From assembly GCA_964405435.1 (NCBI GenBank), contig CAYOOD010000009.1, forward strand, positions 54,304-118,303: a stretch of DNA of 64,000 nt. The letters run 5' to 3'. This DNA comes from DVEG01 sp964405435 (GTDB taxonomy: Bacteria; Cyanobacteriota; Cyanobacteriia; Cyanobacteriales; Oscillatoriaceae). Below, in pieces: positions 16,818 to 25,976 of this stretch. The notes beneath the pieces are model-generated. The model was given only the letters and a program-made list of their open reading frames with translations, was not told the DNA's origin and searched no databases. Made by a program: the position numbers and the translations under genes. The number at the start of each line of letters is the position of its first letter. The stretch's first letter is position 1.

Positions 16818-19271
16818 ATGCAAAACGATGCGGCAAATATCTACTGCCCCGATCCCAACTGTCAAGCTCCAAATCTTGAGGCCAACAATTTTTGCCAGAA
16901 ATGTCGCACGCCCTTGCCGCGACGCTTTCTGTGGGCGCTCTACGAGGGAAAAACCACCTGGAAACCAGGGGAGATATTAGCTGAGCGCTATTTGTACAAG
17001 GGAGAAAAGATTTTTCTGGATTTGAAACCGGGGGAGCCGCCGGTGATGCCAGAAGAAGTGCCGCCGGCGATCGCCCCCTATCTCAAACTTTTCCCGGAAC
17101 GGCTGCACGTCCCCCAAGTGTACGGACTGCTGCCCCGCTCCCAAAGTCGGCAGGCGAGTGATATCTGGCTGCTAGAGGAGGCTCCGATCGCCACCGTCCC
17201 GGGCACCGAGGAGGACGCGCCCCTAATCGCACACCCGAGACCCCAATTGACAGCCCTCTGGAAAAAAGCTTCCCCGATGCGCCAGCTCAATTGGCTGTGG
17301 CAAATCGCCAAACTGTGGCAGCCCGCCAGCGAAGAAGGCGTGGCGTCCAGTTTGCTGAACGAAACCCTGCTGCGGGGAGAAGGGCCACTCGTCAGGCTGC
17401 TGCAGCTAGAACACGACCGACTCGCCCCCTCCCTGTCTCAGTTGGCTCGAGTCTGGGAGCGCTGGGCTGCCGAAGCTCACCCCCTGATTGCTCGCTTTTT
17501 AGAGCGGCTGTGCCAGCAGATGCTGCAAAAACGAGTGCGAACGGGCCAGCAGTTGGTCGCGGTATTGGATCGCGCCCTGGCAGTCTGCGCCCGATCGCAA
17601 GAACGCAGCTATCACATCGCCACCGGCACCGATACTGGCCCCAGCCGCCGCCGCAATGAAGACGCCTGCTATCCTCCCAGCGGCACCCCCGCACCGCCCG
17701 CCAGCGAACCCCTCGCCATCGTTTGCGACGGCATCGGCGGACACGAAGGCGGCAACGTCGCCTCTCACATGGCGATCGATGCCATCCGCGATCGCGTCGC
17801 CTCCCTGCAGGGGCAACTCGCCAATATCAACCCGCCAACTCTGAGCGCGGAATTAGAACAAATTATCTGTGTCGCCAACGACGCCATCGGCGATCGCAAC
17901 AACGACGAACAGCGTCAAGGTCGTCAGCGCATGGGCACGACGGTGGTCATGGCCCTGGCCAGCGGTCACGAAGTCTACCTCACCCACGTCGGCGACAGTC
18001 GCGCCTACTGGATCGGGCGCGAAGGCTGCTATCAAGTCACCCTAGACGACGACGTCGCCTCTCGCGAAGTCCGGCTCGGCTACGCCCTATATCGGGATGC
18101 CATCCAGCAGCCCGCCTCTGGCTCCCTCGTGCAAGCCCTGGGCATGAACGCCTCGGGATTGCTCCACCCCACCGTCGGGCGCTTCGTCATCGACGAAGAT
18201 AGCCTTTTCCTCCTCTGTTCCGACGGGCTGAGCGACAACGACCGCGTGGAGCAATCCTGGGAGAGTGAAATTCTCCCCGTCTTGCGGAAGCCCTCCGACC
18301 TGCCGGCAACCGTCAAGCGGCTGATTTGGCTCGCCAATACCCAAAATGGCCACGATAACGTCACCGTCGCCCTGCTCTACTGCAAGGTGCGGGACTCTCA
18401 AAACCACGGCGTCACGGCTGAGGCGATCGTCGCCGAGGTCGAAGCCTTTTTGAGCGGCTTGCCCGACGAGCCAGCTCTGGCTGATTCCGACTCCACCCCA
18501 TTGCCCCATAGCGACGCGGACGATGCCGTCACAGTCCTGCAAGTCCCCCCGCCCCCTCCCCCCAGCCCGCTCCCTTGGCTGGTGGCGATCGCGATTCTAC
18601 TGCTGGCCCTCGGCGGCGGCGCAGTCCTGGCTTACTTCCTCTCTCCGCCAGAACTCAAGCAGAAAATCGCTCCCTTAATCGCGCCCCATTCCGCTCCCAC
18701 GCCCGAAACTGCACCCGCCAGCCCCTCGGCTTTGCCCAGCCCAGACCCCAGCCCCCCAGGATTTTTTTCCCCAGATGTCACGTCTGTGATACAAATCCAA
18801 AGTTCAATCCCCCAAAACGGTGAAAACCCCGCTCCTACAGGCTTGAAAGTCCGCGAAGGCGCTTCGCAGGCTTCTGAAGTCAAAGGAATCTTCCCAGAGG
18901 GCAGTCTCTTAAAAGTAATCAAAAAAACAACCACCCCAGATAATTTAACCTGGCTAGAATTGCAATTTTGTTCGTTAGAAGCGATCGAGGCGATCGCTCA
19001 ACCTCGCAATTTCTCGCCACCAAACGCCGATTCCCCCAACAAGAATAATTCACAGCGATCGCTGCCAGCAGCCTCTGAGTCGATATCGCCCGCGCCTTAC
19101 CCGCTCCTAGAACCAGGGGACAAGGGCTGGATTCTAGAAACAGAAATTACCTCCCGCCCCTTCACCCAACCCGCTGTCAACTCACAAGCGCTTGGCAAAT
19201 GTGCAGATCCTCCCGCACCCACCCTCGCACCTGCCCCAACCCCGACACCAACCCCGACGGTTTCTCCCTAA
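16818..19271 (+). CDS. PP2C-type Ser/Thr protein phosphatase with zinc ribbon and membrane anchor
   Basis: An 817-residue protein; ATG 16818 is chosen because GAGG lies 7-10 bases upstream. Residues 10-29 form a zinc ribbon (C10, C15, C26, C29). A ~230-residue helical region of unknown role follows. The PP2C catalytic domain is at about 264-522, with metal-binding motifs RRRNEDA, VCDGIGGHEGG, CSDGLSDND and GHDNVTV, so it should be an active Mn2+/Mg2+-dependent phosphatase. One membrane helix lies at about 584-609, followed by a Pro-rich segment and an SH3-like region (GLKVREGASQASEVKGIFPE), then a Pro/Thr tail. It would remove phosphates placed by Ser/Thr kinases such as the one at 53301-55710; a direct link is inference. 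Confidence 0.9.
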   Translation: MQNDAANIYCPDPNCQAPNLEANNFCQKCRTPLPRRFLWALYEGKTTWKPGEILAERYLYKGEKIFLDLKPGEPPVMPEEVPPAIAPYLKLFPERLHVPQVYGLLPRSQSRQASDIWLLEEAPIATVPGTEEDAPLIAHPRPQLTALWKKASPMRQLNWLWQIAKLWQPASEEGVASSLLNETLLRGEGPLVRLLQLEHDRLAPSLSQLARVWERWAAEAHPLIARFLERLCQQMLQKRVRTGQQLVAVLDRALAVCARSQERSYHIATGTDTGPSRRRNEDACYPPSGTPAPPASEPLAIVCDGIGGHEGGNVASHMAIDAIRDRVASLQGQLANINPPTLSAELEQIICVANDAIGDRNNDEQRQGRQRMGTTVVMALASGHEVYLTHVGDSRAYWIGREGCYQVTLDDDVASREVRLGYALYRDAIQQPASGSLVQALGMNASGLLHPTVGRFVIDEDSLFLLCSDGLSDNDRVEQSWESEILPVLRKPSDLPATVKRLIWLANTQNGHDNVTVALLYCKVRDSQNHGVTAEAIVAEVEAFLSGLPDEPALADSDSTPLPHSDADDAVTVLQVPPPPPPSPLPWLVAIAILLLALGGGAVLAYFLSPPELKQKIAPLIAPHSAPTPETAPASPSALPSPDPSPPGFFSPDVTSVIQIQSSIPQNGENPAPTGLKVREGASQASEVKGIFPEGSLLKVIKKTTTPDNLTWLELQFCSLEAIEAIAQPRNFSPPNADSPNKNNSQRSLPAASESISPAPYPLLEPGDKGWILETEITSRPFTQPAVNSQALGKCADPPAPTLAPAPTPTPTPTVSP

Positions 19272-19886
19272 CCCGAGAAAAGCTTTTGCTTTAAACTTTC
19301 CGGGGAGCCTATTATTGACTAATTTTTAAAACTGCTTTATTGCCTAGCTTACAGCAGTCAAACCTGTTATTCTAAAATAGGAAATATAAAATTGAACATC
19401 GCAGCTCGGCTTGTAGGAGCGCCCCTCAAAAAGAGACGCGAGCGCTTTTCCCCAAACGGGCGCGATCGCCGGGGGATTTTCTCCCCTCAATTCACCCACT
19501 AGACAGGCTCGTTTTCCACCTCCCCCTCGCATGATTGGCAAATGGGAGGGAGATGGCGATAATATTGAAATCTCCTGGATGACGAAGCCTGCGCCGAAAA
19601 GCCTTACGCCTGAAAGTCCGGGGCTGGCTGGTAACCCCTGCTTGGCTTCTAATCAGCCTGTTTCAACCGCAGGAAACACGGGAGGTAGGGGGATATCAGG
19701 GTAGCTGCGAATCATACACATGCGTCAGTGCACTTGTTTTGGAACCGGCAAAAAATGCGCGCTCTTTCCAGCACGCACCGCCTCGAAAGCAAGCAGACGC
19801 CAACAAGCAAGCGGAATATTTTTTACAAAATGTTTCCAGCTAAACTCTAGCTCGTGGATTCAGATAATTTCAGAAACTACCTTGCT
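19272..19886. other. Intergenic region between phosphatase and histidine kinase genes
   Basis: About 600 bases with no supported gene. It holds an A/T-rich patch at 19320-19400, a HIP1 site near 19461, and the probable promoter of the histidine kinase gene. Reverse-strand frames at 19344-19541 have no family character. Confidence 0.4.
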
Positions 19887-21692
19887 ATGACATCCCAAAA
19901 GTTTACAAAAATTTCCTCCAATGTCCAACCAAAACGGCCTCCTGCTCCCAGCCAGCAGCATCCAGACGAGAAGAACGCTAAAATCAAAACAAAAAGCTTA
20001 TTTGACCGCTTGGGAATCCGCCAGAAAATTAGTTTGGGTTCGGCTGTAGCCATTGGGCTAGTCGCCGTCAGCGCGCTCGTCGGTCGGTTTCTCGAAATCT
20101 CTTATGAGGCGCAAATCCGCCAGCAATTCGCCGCTAATTTAGAAAAAGCAGAACTCCTGATGAGTCTCAACAGCGCTGTATGGCAGGTGAAAAACAAAGA
20201 AGCTGGACTAATTCCTTTAGTCAAAAAACCGCAAACTTTTAAAGAGGAGAGTTCTGCCCTACAAGAAGATTTGGCAGGAATTTCCCAAATCATCGAGTAC
20301 CTGAACGCTAAAGCGGTAGATGAAAATTTCAAGACAAGCGAACGAGAAACAGACGAAGAGTTAAAAAATCTGACGCGGGATTATGCCAGCGCGATCGCCA
20401 CCTATTCCCAACAGATAGAAGCGCTTTTGAAGCAAGTCTATCCGAATACTTTAAAAACCTCTCGGCGAGAGGAGGCGGAGCAATTACTGCTAAAATTTGC
20501 CAGCAGCCAAACCGCGTTAAAGCTGAATGAATTAGCCAAAAATGCAGAAACCCTGAAAATCCAGATAAAAACCAATGCCTACCAGGAATTGAAAGCGTAT
20601 CAAGCAGTACAGACTTGGGGAACTGTCCTGATGGTGGGCAGCCTGGTACTGGCAGTGGCGATCGCCGCCGCGATCGTATCCCGCACCAGCAAGGCGATCG
20701 CCACCCCCCTGGAAGCCACCACCAAAATTGCTCAGCGCGTCACCGACGAATCGAATTTTGACCTTCAGGCACCGGTGATGACCTCCGACGAAATCGGGCA
20801 GTTGACGATCGCCGTCAATCACCTCATTCAGCGCGTCGCCCAGTACACCGACGAACTGGAAAATGCCGCCTTCAAAGCCGAAACCGCCAATCGCGCCAAA
20901 AGCGCCTTTCTCGCCAATATGAGCCACGAGCTGCGCACCCCCCTGAACGCGATTATCGGCTACAGCGAGATGCTCCAAGAAGAAATCGAAGACTTGGGCG
21001 CAGACGACCTCATCCCCGACTTGGAAAAAATACAGTCCGCTGGCAAGCACCTGCTGGGCACGATCAGCGACATTCTCGACATCTCCAAAATCGAAGCCGG
21101 TCAAGTCACCCTCTACATGGAAAGCATCGATATCGCCAACTTGGTGAAAGACGTTGCCGGCACCGTTCAGCCCCTCGTCGAAAAAAACCGCAATACCCTG
21201 CAAGTAGAGTGCACCCCCGATATCGGCATCATGTATTCCGACCTCACCAAAGTTCGGCAGGTACTCCTCAACCTGCTCAGCAATGCGGCTAAATTCACGG
21301 AAGGCGGTACGATTACTGTCACCGTCAACAGGACGCGCGGAAAGCGCAACAGCAAAAAATCTCAGCCGCACAGCCCCTCAAAAACACAGGAGCAAGCTGA
21401 GAATTTTCCTTCGCTAAATCAGAGCAATTTGGCATCAGAATCAGCCCCTTCGTCGATTGTCTTTCGCGTCACCGATACGGGCATTGGCATGAGTCCAGAG
21501 CAAATGCAGCAAATCTTTCAACCGTTTGCCCAAGCAGATGTCTCGACGACCCGCAAGTATGGCGGCACCGGACTGGGACTGACGATCAGCCAGCGCTTGT
21601 GCGAAATTCTCGGCGGCAAAATCTCTGTCGAAAGCGAACTGGGCAAAGGCAGTTCTTTCCAAGTTCGCTTGCCAGAACGATTGAAAATGTAA
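19887..21692 (+). CDS. Membrane sensor histidine kinase (HAMP-HisKA-HATPase)
   Basis: A ~601-residue two-component sensor. A Lys-rich cytosolic start leads to membrane helix 1 (about residues 47-70, LGSAVAIGLVAVSALVG), a ~175-residue helical periplasmic sensor, membrane helix 2 (about 248-268), a HAMP linker, a short coiled coil, then the HisKA dimerisation domain with the phosphoacceptor in SHELRTPLNAIIGYSEML and the ATPase domain with N box (NLLSNAAKF), DTGIGM and GGTGLGLTI. There is no receiver domain and no adjacent response regulator, so it is an orphan kinase. The frame is open from GTG 19854; I prefer ATG 19887, but no strong ribosome site decides. Confidence 0.92.
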   Translation: MTSQKFTKISSNVQPKRPPAPSQQHPDEKNAKIKTKSLFDRLGIRQKISLGSAVAIGLVAVSALVGRFLEISYEAQIRQQFAANLEKAELLMSLNSAVWQVKNKEAGLIPLVKKPQTFKEESSALQEDLAGISQIIEYLNAKAVDENFKTSERETDEELKNLTRDYASAIATYSQQIEALLKQVYPNTLKTSRREEAEQLLLKFASSQTALKLNELAKNAETLKIQIKTNAYQELKAYQAVQTWGTVLMVGSLVLAVAIAAAIVSRTSKAIATPLEATTKIAQRVTDESNFDLQAPVMTSDEIGQLTIAVNHLIQRVAQYTDELENAAFKAETANRAKSAFLANMSHELRTPLNAIIGYSEMLQEEIEDLGADDLIPDLEKIQSAGKHLLGTISDILDISKIEAGQVTLYMESIDIANLVKDVAGTVQPLVEKNRNTLQVECTPDIGIMYSDLTKVRQVLLNLLSNAAKFTEGGTITVTVNRTRGKRNSKKSQPHSPSKTQEQAENFPSLNQSNLASESAPSSIVFRVTDTGIGMSPEQMQQIFQPFAQADVSTTRKYGGTGLGLTISQRLCEILGGKISVESELGKGSSFQVRLPERLKM

Positions 21693-21713
21693 GAATGGGT
21701 TTTCGGAGGATGG

Positions 21714-21772
21714 GGCATTGGTAATGGGCGATTGGTAATTGGGAAAAAGGTAATTGGGAAAAAGATAATGGG
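21714..21772. repeat. Minisatellite of ATTGGTAATTGGGAAAAA-type units
   Basis: Short imperfect tandem repeats (TTGGTAATTGGGAAAAAGG) lie between the convergent histidine kinase and cobS genes. A related G/A/T array (GGGAATT units) occurs at 43376-43430. Confidence 0.6.
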
Positions 21773-21849
21773 TCCTTGGCGGGCTTGTTTTTTCACAAAC
21801 CCTGCCGAATTTGCCATGCTCCATACCCGATCGCCCTCCCTGGCAACCC

Positions 21850-22659
21850 TCAAGAAAACGGCGAGGACAAACCCGCAATCAGACACAGCAGGAGCGCCTC
21901 CGTCCATTCGACAACCGCTCCGTAAGTGTCGCCAGTATGGCCACCTAACTGGCGGTTGAACCACGCGCCCGTCAGAATCGCGATCGCCGCCCCACCTGTG
22001 GCCAGGGCAACCGCCACAAACAAGCGATCCCGCTCGAGGAACCCTTGCACCCCGCTCAGAGTCAGCAACAGGAACACTCCCGGCAGCAAGTCGAGAGGCG
22101 AGTGCGCCGATTGCTTGTGAATCGCCCCCTTGCCGCTCGCTCTCAGGTAGGGATAGCGGGCGATCGCCACCAATTGACCCCAGCGCCCCCAGCCAGCAGC
22201 CGCCATAATCGCCAGCCAGCGGTAGCGATCGATATCGTGCAGCGCCGCCGTCTTCAGCAGCAACAAGGCGATCGCCGCCATCGCCCCAAACGCCCCCGTG
22301 ACGCTATCCGCCATCACCTGCAAGCGCCGCTGCGGATCGAGAACCGCCAGCCCGTCGGCAGTATCCATCGCCCCATCTAGGTGCAGTCCCCCCGTTATCC
22401 CGATCCACGCCACCACAACCAAAGCCGAGCGCGTCAGCACCGGCATCCCCAGGTGCCCCAACCCGGCATCCAACAGCCCCAAAAGTCCGCCGATCGCAAG
22501 CCCGACAATCGGTGCCAAACGGGCAATGCCCCGAAACTCCAACGTCCAAGCCGTCGGCACTGGCAAAATCGTGTAAAACGCGATCGCCGCCGCTAATGCC
22601 GAGAAGAGCGATCGCAAAAACTGAAGAACCCGATCGGCTAACCGTCGCTGCTCCGCCAT
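21850..22659 (-). CDS. cobS: Adenosylcobinamide-GDP ribazoletransferase (cobalamin synthase)
   Basis: CobS joins adenosylcobinamide-GDP and alpha-ribazole (or its phosphate) to give adenosylcobalamin (phosphate), the last assembly step of B12 synthesis, in the inner membrane. The 269-residue protein has the usual size and several hydrophobic helices. Family motifs are FYTILPVP near the start, GGLHLDGAMDTADGL (acidic metal/substrate site), VMADSVTGAFG and the C-terminal GGHTGDTYGAVVEWTE. AGGA 6 bases before ATG 22659 supports the start. It converges with the histidine kinase gene. I saw no cobalamin riboswitch upstream. Confidence 0.95.
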   Translation of the reverse strand: MAEQRRLADRVLQFLRSLFSALAAAIAFYTILPVPTAWTLEFRGIARLAPIVGLAIGGLLGLLDAGLGHLGMPVLTRSALVVVAWIGITGGLHLDGAMDTADGLAVLDPQRRLQVMADSVTGAFGAMAAIALLLLKTAALHDIDRYRWLAIMAAAGWGRWGQLVAIARYPYLRASGKGAIHKQSAHSPLDLLPGVFLLLTLSGVQGFLERDRLFVAVALATGGAAIAILTGAWFNRQLGGHTGDTYGAVVEWTEALLLCLIAGLSSPFS

Positions 22660-22859
22660 AATAATTCCTAATTTTTTTCATCCGTAGGGGGTAGCGAGCC
22701 CCGCTGACCTGTGCCAGAATTGTACCGAGAAGACCCCTCCGCTTGCCCGTTCCGGTGAGAGCGCCTTTGCACAGGCGAGCCGACGTACCATCCCCCGGCA
22801 CCCCGAAGACAAGCGCTTTCAGCCGGAAATGAAGATATGACTCCAGAGGCTAATTTTTT

Positions 22860-23321
22860 ATGAACTCCGACCGATCGCAGAAAATGGTGGCCGCTCCCTG
22901 CATTGTCGATACTGGCATCGTCGTCAACAAGCAAGACATGCGACGACTGCTGTCTGATTTAGGGCGAGTTGGCTACATCCACACGCAAGATGGCCAAATC
23001 TGCAGCGAAGGCGAAGGCTTCGTGCTAGAAGTCTTTGCCGATCCTCACCGCTCGACTCTCGTTGCCAATCATGCCCTCTATTTGAACGTCTATAGTTTTG
23101 ATTATTTAGAACTCAATCGAGGAGCCGACGACGACGAGCGCGAGGCGTATTTCGACCTGATTCAGGACAGCCGCCAACTGCGGCTGATTCCCCTGTCCAA
23201 TCCCCTGAAAGAGCGCGAATCTAAATATTTCAACGCATCAGCCCTCGAAACCGCGATCGCCGAGGTGCTATCTGCCAAATTCGATGCCGAGATAGACGAC
23301 GAAGGCAGCTTGCCCTTTTAA
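22860..23321 (+). CDS. Conserved hypothetical protein upstream of tgt
   Basis: A 153-residue soluble acidic protein. It has an alpha/beta-looking sequence: CIVDTGIVVNKQDMRRLLSD near the start, EGFVLEVFADPHRSTLVANH in the middle, and a strongly acidic tail. No catalytic motif or membrane segment is visible. I recall similar proteins as cyanobacterial hypotheticals. It lies 95 bases upstream of tgt on the same strand and could share a transcript with tgt and psbK. Confidence 0.75.
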   Translation: MNSDRSQKMVAAPCIVDTGIVVNKQDMRRLLSDLGRVGYIHTQDGQICSEGEGFVLEVFADPHRSTLVANHALYLNVYSFDYLELNRGADDDEREAYFDLIQDSRQLRLIPLSNPLKERESKYFNASALETAIAEVLSAKFDAEIDDEGSLPF

Positions 23322-23416
23322 ATCAATGCTTGCATAAAAATTATCAACGGCGAACCCCTTGCGCCTTCACCGTTTAAACCTGAAACTTTCCATTTACTTC
23401 TTGGTGCCTTGTAATT

Positions 23417-24562
23417 TTGCTTGACAAATTTTCATTTCAGTGTGTAGCGCGCTGCCCCCACACGCAGGCGCGCGCGGGCGTATTTCTGACGCCTCACGGG
23501 CCGGTAGAAACGCCTATTTTCATGCCCGTAGGGACGCTGGCAACTGTGAAAACCCTCACCCCGGCGCAACTGCAAGCCACCGGGGCACAAATGATTTTGG
23601 CCAATACCTTTCACCTCCACCTCCAACCCGGAGAAAGGATTGTCGCCAAAGCAGGCGGGCTGCATCGATTTATGGCCTGGGACGGGCCGATTTTGACGGA
23701 TTCCGGCGGCTTCCAGGTTTTCAGTTTGGGCAGGGGCGAGCCTCTGGAGCGCCCGGTGCAGCAGATTGCTGAGGATGGCGTCACCTTTCGCTCTCCCAGA
23801 GACGGGCAAGTCATTCACCTGACGCCGGAGCGGGCGATCGCCATTCAGAATCAGCTCGGGGCAGACGTGATTATGGCTTTTGACGAGTGCCCGCCCTATC
23901 CCGCAACCCGGGAAGCCGTGGAAGTGGCGACGGAACGGACGTATCGCTGGCTGCAGCGCTGTATTGCGTCACACCAGAATTCCGAGCAGGCGCTGTTTGG
24001 GATTGTTCAGGGCGGAGTCTACTCGGACTTGCGGCAAAATGCCGCCCGGGCTTTGGCGGAGTTGGACTTGCCCGGATTCGCGATCGGGGGGGTGAGCGTG
24101 GGGGAACCGAGCGAATTGATAGAAAAGATTGTCCAGGTGACGGCTCCGCTGCTGCCGTTTGAAAAACCCCGCTATTTAATGGGGGTGGGCACTCACCGGG
24201 AGATGGCGCAAGCGATCGCTGCAGGGGTGGATTTGTTTGACTGCGTGATACCCACCCGCTGGGCGCGGCACGGCGCGGTGATGGTGCGCGGCGAACGCTG
24301 GAATATTAAAAATGCTCGCTTCCGCGAGGATTTCGCCCCCCTCGACGAGACGTGTTCCTGCTATACCTGCACTCACTTCAGTCGGGCTTATTTGGGCCAC
24401 TTGTGGCGATCGCGCGAAATCCTCGCCTACACCCTGCTCTCGATTCACAACATCGCCGAACTGATGCGCTTCACCAGGCGGATTCGGGACGCCATCAAAG
24501 CCGGTCGCTTCGCCGAGGAATTTGCCTCCTGGCTGACGCCCGCACCGCCTCCTACAATCTGA
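23417..24562 (+). CDS. tgt: tRNA-guanine (queuine/preQ1) transglycosylase
   Basis: Tgt replaces the wobble guanine-34 of tRNAs for Asp, Asn, His and Tyr by preQ1, the first tRNA-bound step of queuosine synthesis. The 381-residue protein is full length. It shows the substrate-binding start TPHGPVETPIFMPVGT, the catalytic Asp region LTDSGGFQVFSLG, FDECPPYP, GIVQGG, the nucleophile region LFDCVIPTRWARHG and the zinc site of the C-terminal part (C-x-C-x2-C in CSCYTC, with a later His in SIHN). The start is TTG, the only one that keeps the conserved N terminus. psbK follows 60 bases later. Confidence 0.96.
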   Translation: MLDKFSFQCVARCPHTQARAGVFLTPHGPVETPIFMPVGTLATVKTLTPAQLQATGAQMILANTFHLHLQPGERIVAKAGGLHRFMAWDGPILTDSGGFQVFSLGRGEPLERPVQQIAEDGVTFRSPRDGQVIHLTPERAIAIQNQLGADVIMAFDECPPYPATREAVEVATERTYRWLQRCIASHQNSEQALFGIVQGGVYSDLRQNAARALAELDLPGFAIGGVSVGEPSELIEKIVQVTAPLLPFEKPRYLMGVGTHREMAQAIAAGVDLFDCVIPTRWARHGAVMVRGERWNIKNARFREDFAPLDETCSCYTCTHFSRAYLGHLWRSREILAYTLLSIHNIAELMRFTRRIRDAIKAGRFAEEFASWLTPAPPPTI

Positions 24563-24622
24563 GCAGAGCGTGTTAAGATACTTTTCAATTCTTAAAACTG
24601 TGTTGGAGAGGTAAAGAAATCA

Positions 24623-24760
24623 ATGGAAGCAGCATTGCTCTTGGCAAAACTGCCTGAAGCTTACGCAATCTTTGACCCCCTGGTAGACGTGCTACCGATC
24701 ATCCCCGTATTTTTCCTGCTGCTGGCTTTCGTTTGGCAAGCCGCTATCGGCTTCAGATAA
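24623..24760 (+). CDS. psbK: Photosystem II reaction centre protein K
   Basis: A 45-residue single-span membrane protein of photosystem II, located in the thylakoid near CP43. The sequence begins MEAALLLAKLPEAYAIFDP, where the first residues form the cleaved leader, and then has the diagnostic mature region LVDVLPIIPVFFLLLAFVW and QAAIGFR. GGAGAGG lies 11 bases upstream of the ATG. It follows tgt on the same strand, an order that I recall from other cyanobacteria. It is easily missed because of its size. Confidence 0.97.
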   Translation: MEAALLLAKLPEAYAIFDPLVDVLPIIPVFFLLLAFVWQAAIGFR

Positions 24761-24805
24761 AAACTGTGAAGTGAGAGGGAAAAGTGAGATGTGAAGGGAT
24801 GAAAG

Positions 24806-24858
24806 GAGGGTGAAATCTTCCTGGCACTCTCCTAAAGTCGCTTCACCCTCTTTCCCTT
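24806..24858. terminator. Inverted repeat between convergent psbK and GST genes
   Basis: GAGGGTGAA at 24806-24814 pairs with TTCACCCTC at 24842-24850, followed by TTTCCCTTTT. The position between two convergent genes suggests a bidirectional terminator, though the loop is long (27 bases). Confidence 0.5.
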
Positions 24859-25416
24859 TTACTTGCCGCGCGCTCCGATCGTTTTTTCAAAGGCTGGTCG
24901 CTGTGAGATGCGCTTGATATAGTCCGCCACCGCCGGGTAGGCGCTGAAGTCTAGCTTCAGCATCATGGGAATGTAGGCCAGAATAGAGCCGACGGCCACG
25001 TCTGCGACGCTGAACTCCGCACCCATAATAAAGGGTTGCTGCTGAAATAAGTCATTGAGCGGCGTCAGCAAGCGGCGCTGTTCGCGATCGCGGCTGGCTT
25101 CGATAAAAATTCCCGGCCCGAGCGTCGCATTGGCAAACAACACCCACTGGAGAATTGTGGCGCGTTCCTCCAAGGATTCGGGCATTTTACCATACTTTTC
25201 AGCCAGGTAAATCAGGATTGCGCCGGACTCCCAGAGTTTGAAGTCGCCGTCGGCGATCGCCGGCACTTTCCCCATTGGATTGACTGCCAAAAATTCCGGC
25301 TCTAAATTGGCACCGCCTTGGATGTCTAGCAATACAAATTCATAAGAGACGCCGATTTCCTCCAAGTACCACTGGACGATCGAGGCGCGGCTGCGGGCAC
25401 CGCCATATAGTTTCAT
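24859..25416 (-). CDS. Glutathione S-transferase family protein
   Basis: A 185-residue cytosolic protein with the two GST domains. The N-terminal thioredoxin-like half has MKLYGGARSRASIVQWYLEE (the Ser/Arg-rich catalytic loop), the cis-Pro segment VNPMGKVPAI and the glutathione-binding ESGAI motif. The C-terminal helical half has FSVADVAVGSILAYI, the conserved N-capping/hydrophobic staple region. It should conjugate or reduce electrophiles with glutathione. It is slightly short of the common ~200 residues but looks complete. Confidence 0.92.
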   Translation of the reverse strand: MKLYGGARSRASIVQWYLEEIGVSYEFVLLDIQGGANLEPEFLAVNPMGKVPAIADGDFKLWESGAILIYLAEKYGKMPESLEERATILQWVLFANATLGPGIFIEASRDREQRRLLTPLNDLFQQQPFIMGAEFSVADVAVGSILAYIPMMLKLDFSAYPAVADYIKRISQRPAFEKTIGARGK

Positions 25417-25976
25417 TTCGTTTCAATCCCTAAAAGCTGTTGCAAATTTTAGCGCTGTTGCCCATTGTATCTCACCCCGTCTCCCCGATGGCATGACATA
25501 ACTCCGGTCAAGCACGCGGCAGCCTGTTGCGTATCCGAGAGGGAAGAGATTGACGATTATTAAAATTTCTGGCTGATAACTTTTGATAGAGATTTTCTGG
25601 CCGGAAGACGTGGTTTTGCAGGCGACTGTCTCGCACAGGCCAACACCGGCCAAAATCGGGGCGGTCGTGCCGAAAAGTTCCCGAATGATTTTGGCGGAAA
25701 TAAGATTATAGCTCGTCAAGTAGCGCGCCGGACTGAGATTTTGCTTAAACCCCAGAAAGGGCGATCGCTTTCAGGCAGAGAAATCACGGATGTTGCGCCG
25801 GTTGAGTGCGGTGTAATCTGGAAGAGATGGGGGTCAAGATACCGGGAACGGGAAAAATTGGCCTTAAGCTGCCAGCAAGCATGAAGCGCCATCTAGATTC
25901 AGAACTGCTGCAGGTGGGAACAATTGATTTGAGGAGGCCGAAAACATGTGTCGCTTTTGCCAGCAGGGGCTATTAG
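25417..25976. other. Intergenic region between divergent GST and histidine kinase genes
   Basis: About 560 bases upstream of both genes, so it holds two divergent promoters. An open frame on the reverse strand at 25423-25719 has no recognisable features and I do not support it. GTTTCAATCCCT at 25417-25430 is single and not a CRISPR array. Confidence 0.4.

Noticed and set aside
22660..22859. Possible cobalamin riboswitch upstream of cobS
   Set aside because: I could not find the conserved B12 box or the expected stem arrangement on the reverse strand.
25423..25719. 98-codon reverse frame between GST and histidine kinase genes
   Set aside because: No recognisable features, no ribosome site, and it lies in a region needed for divergent promoters.
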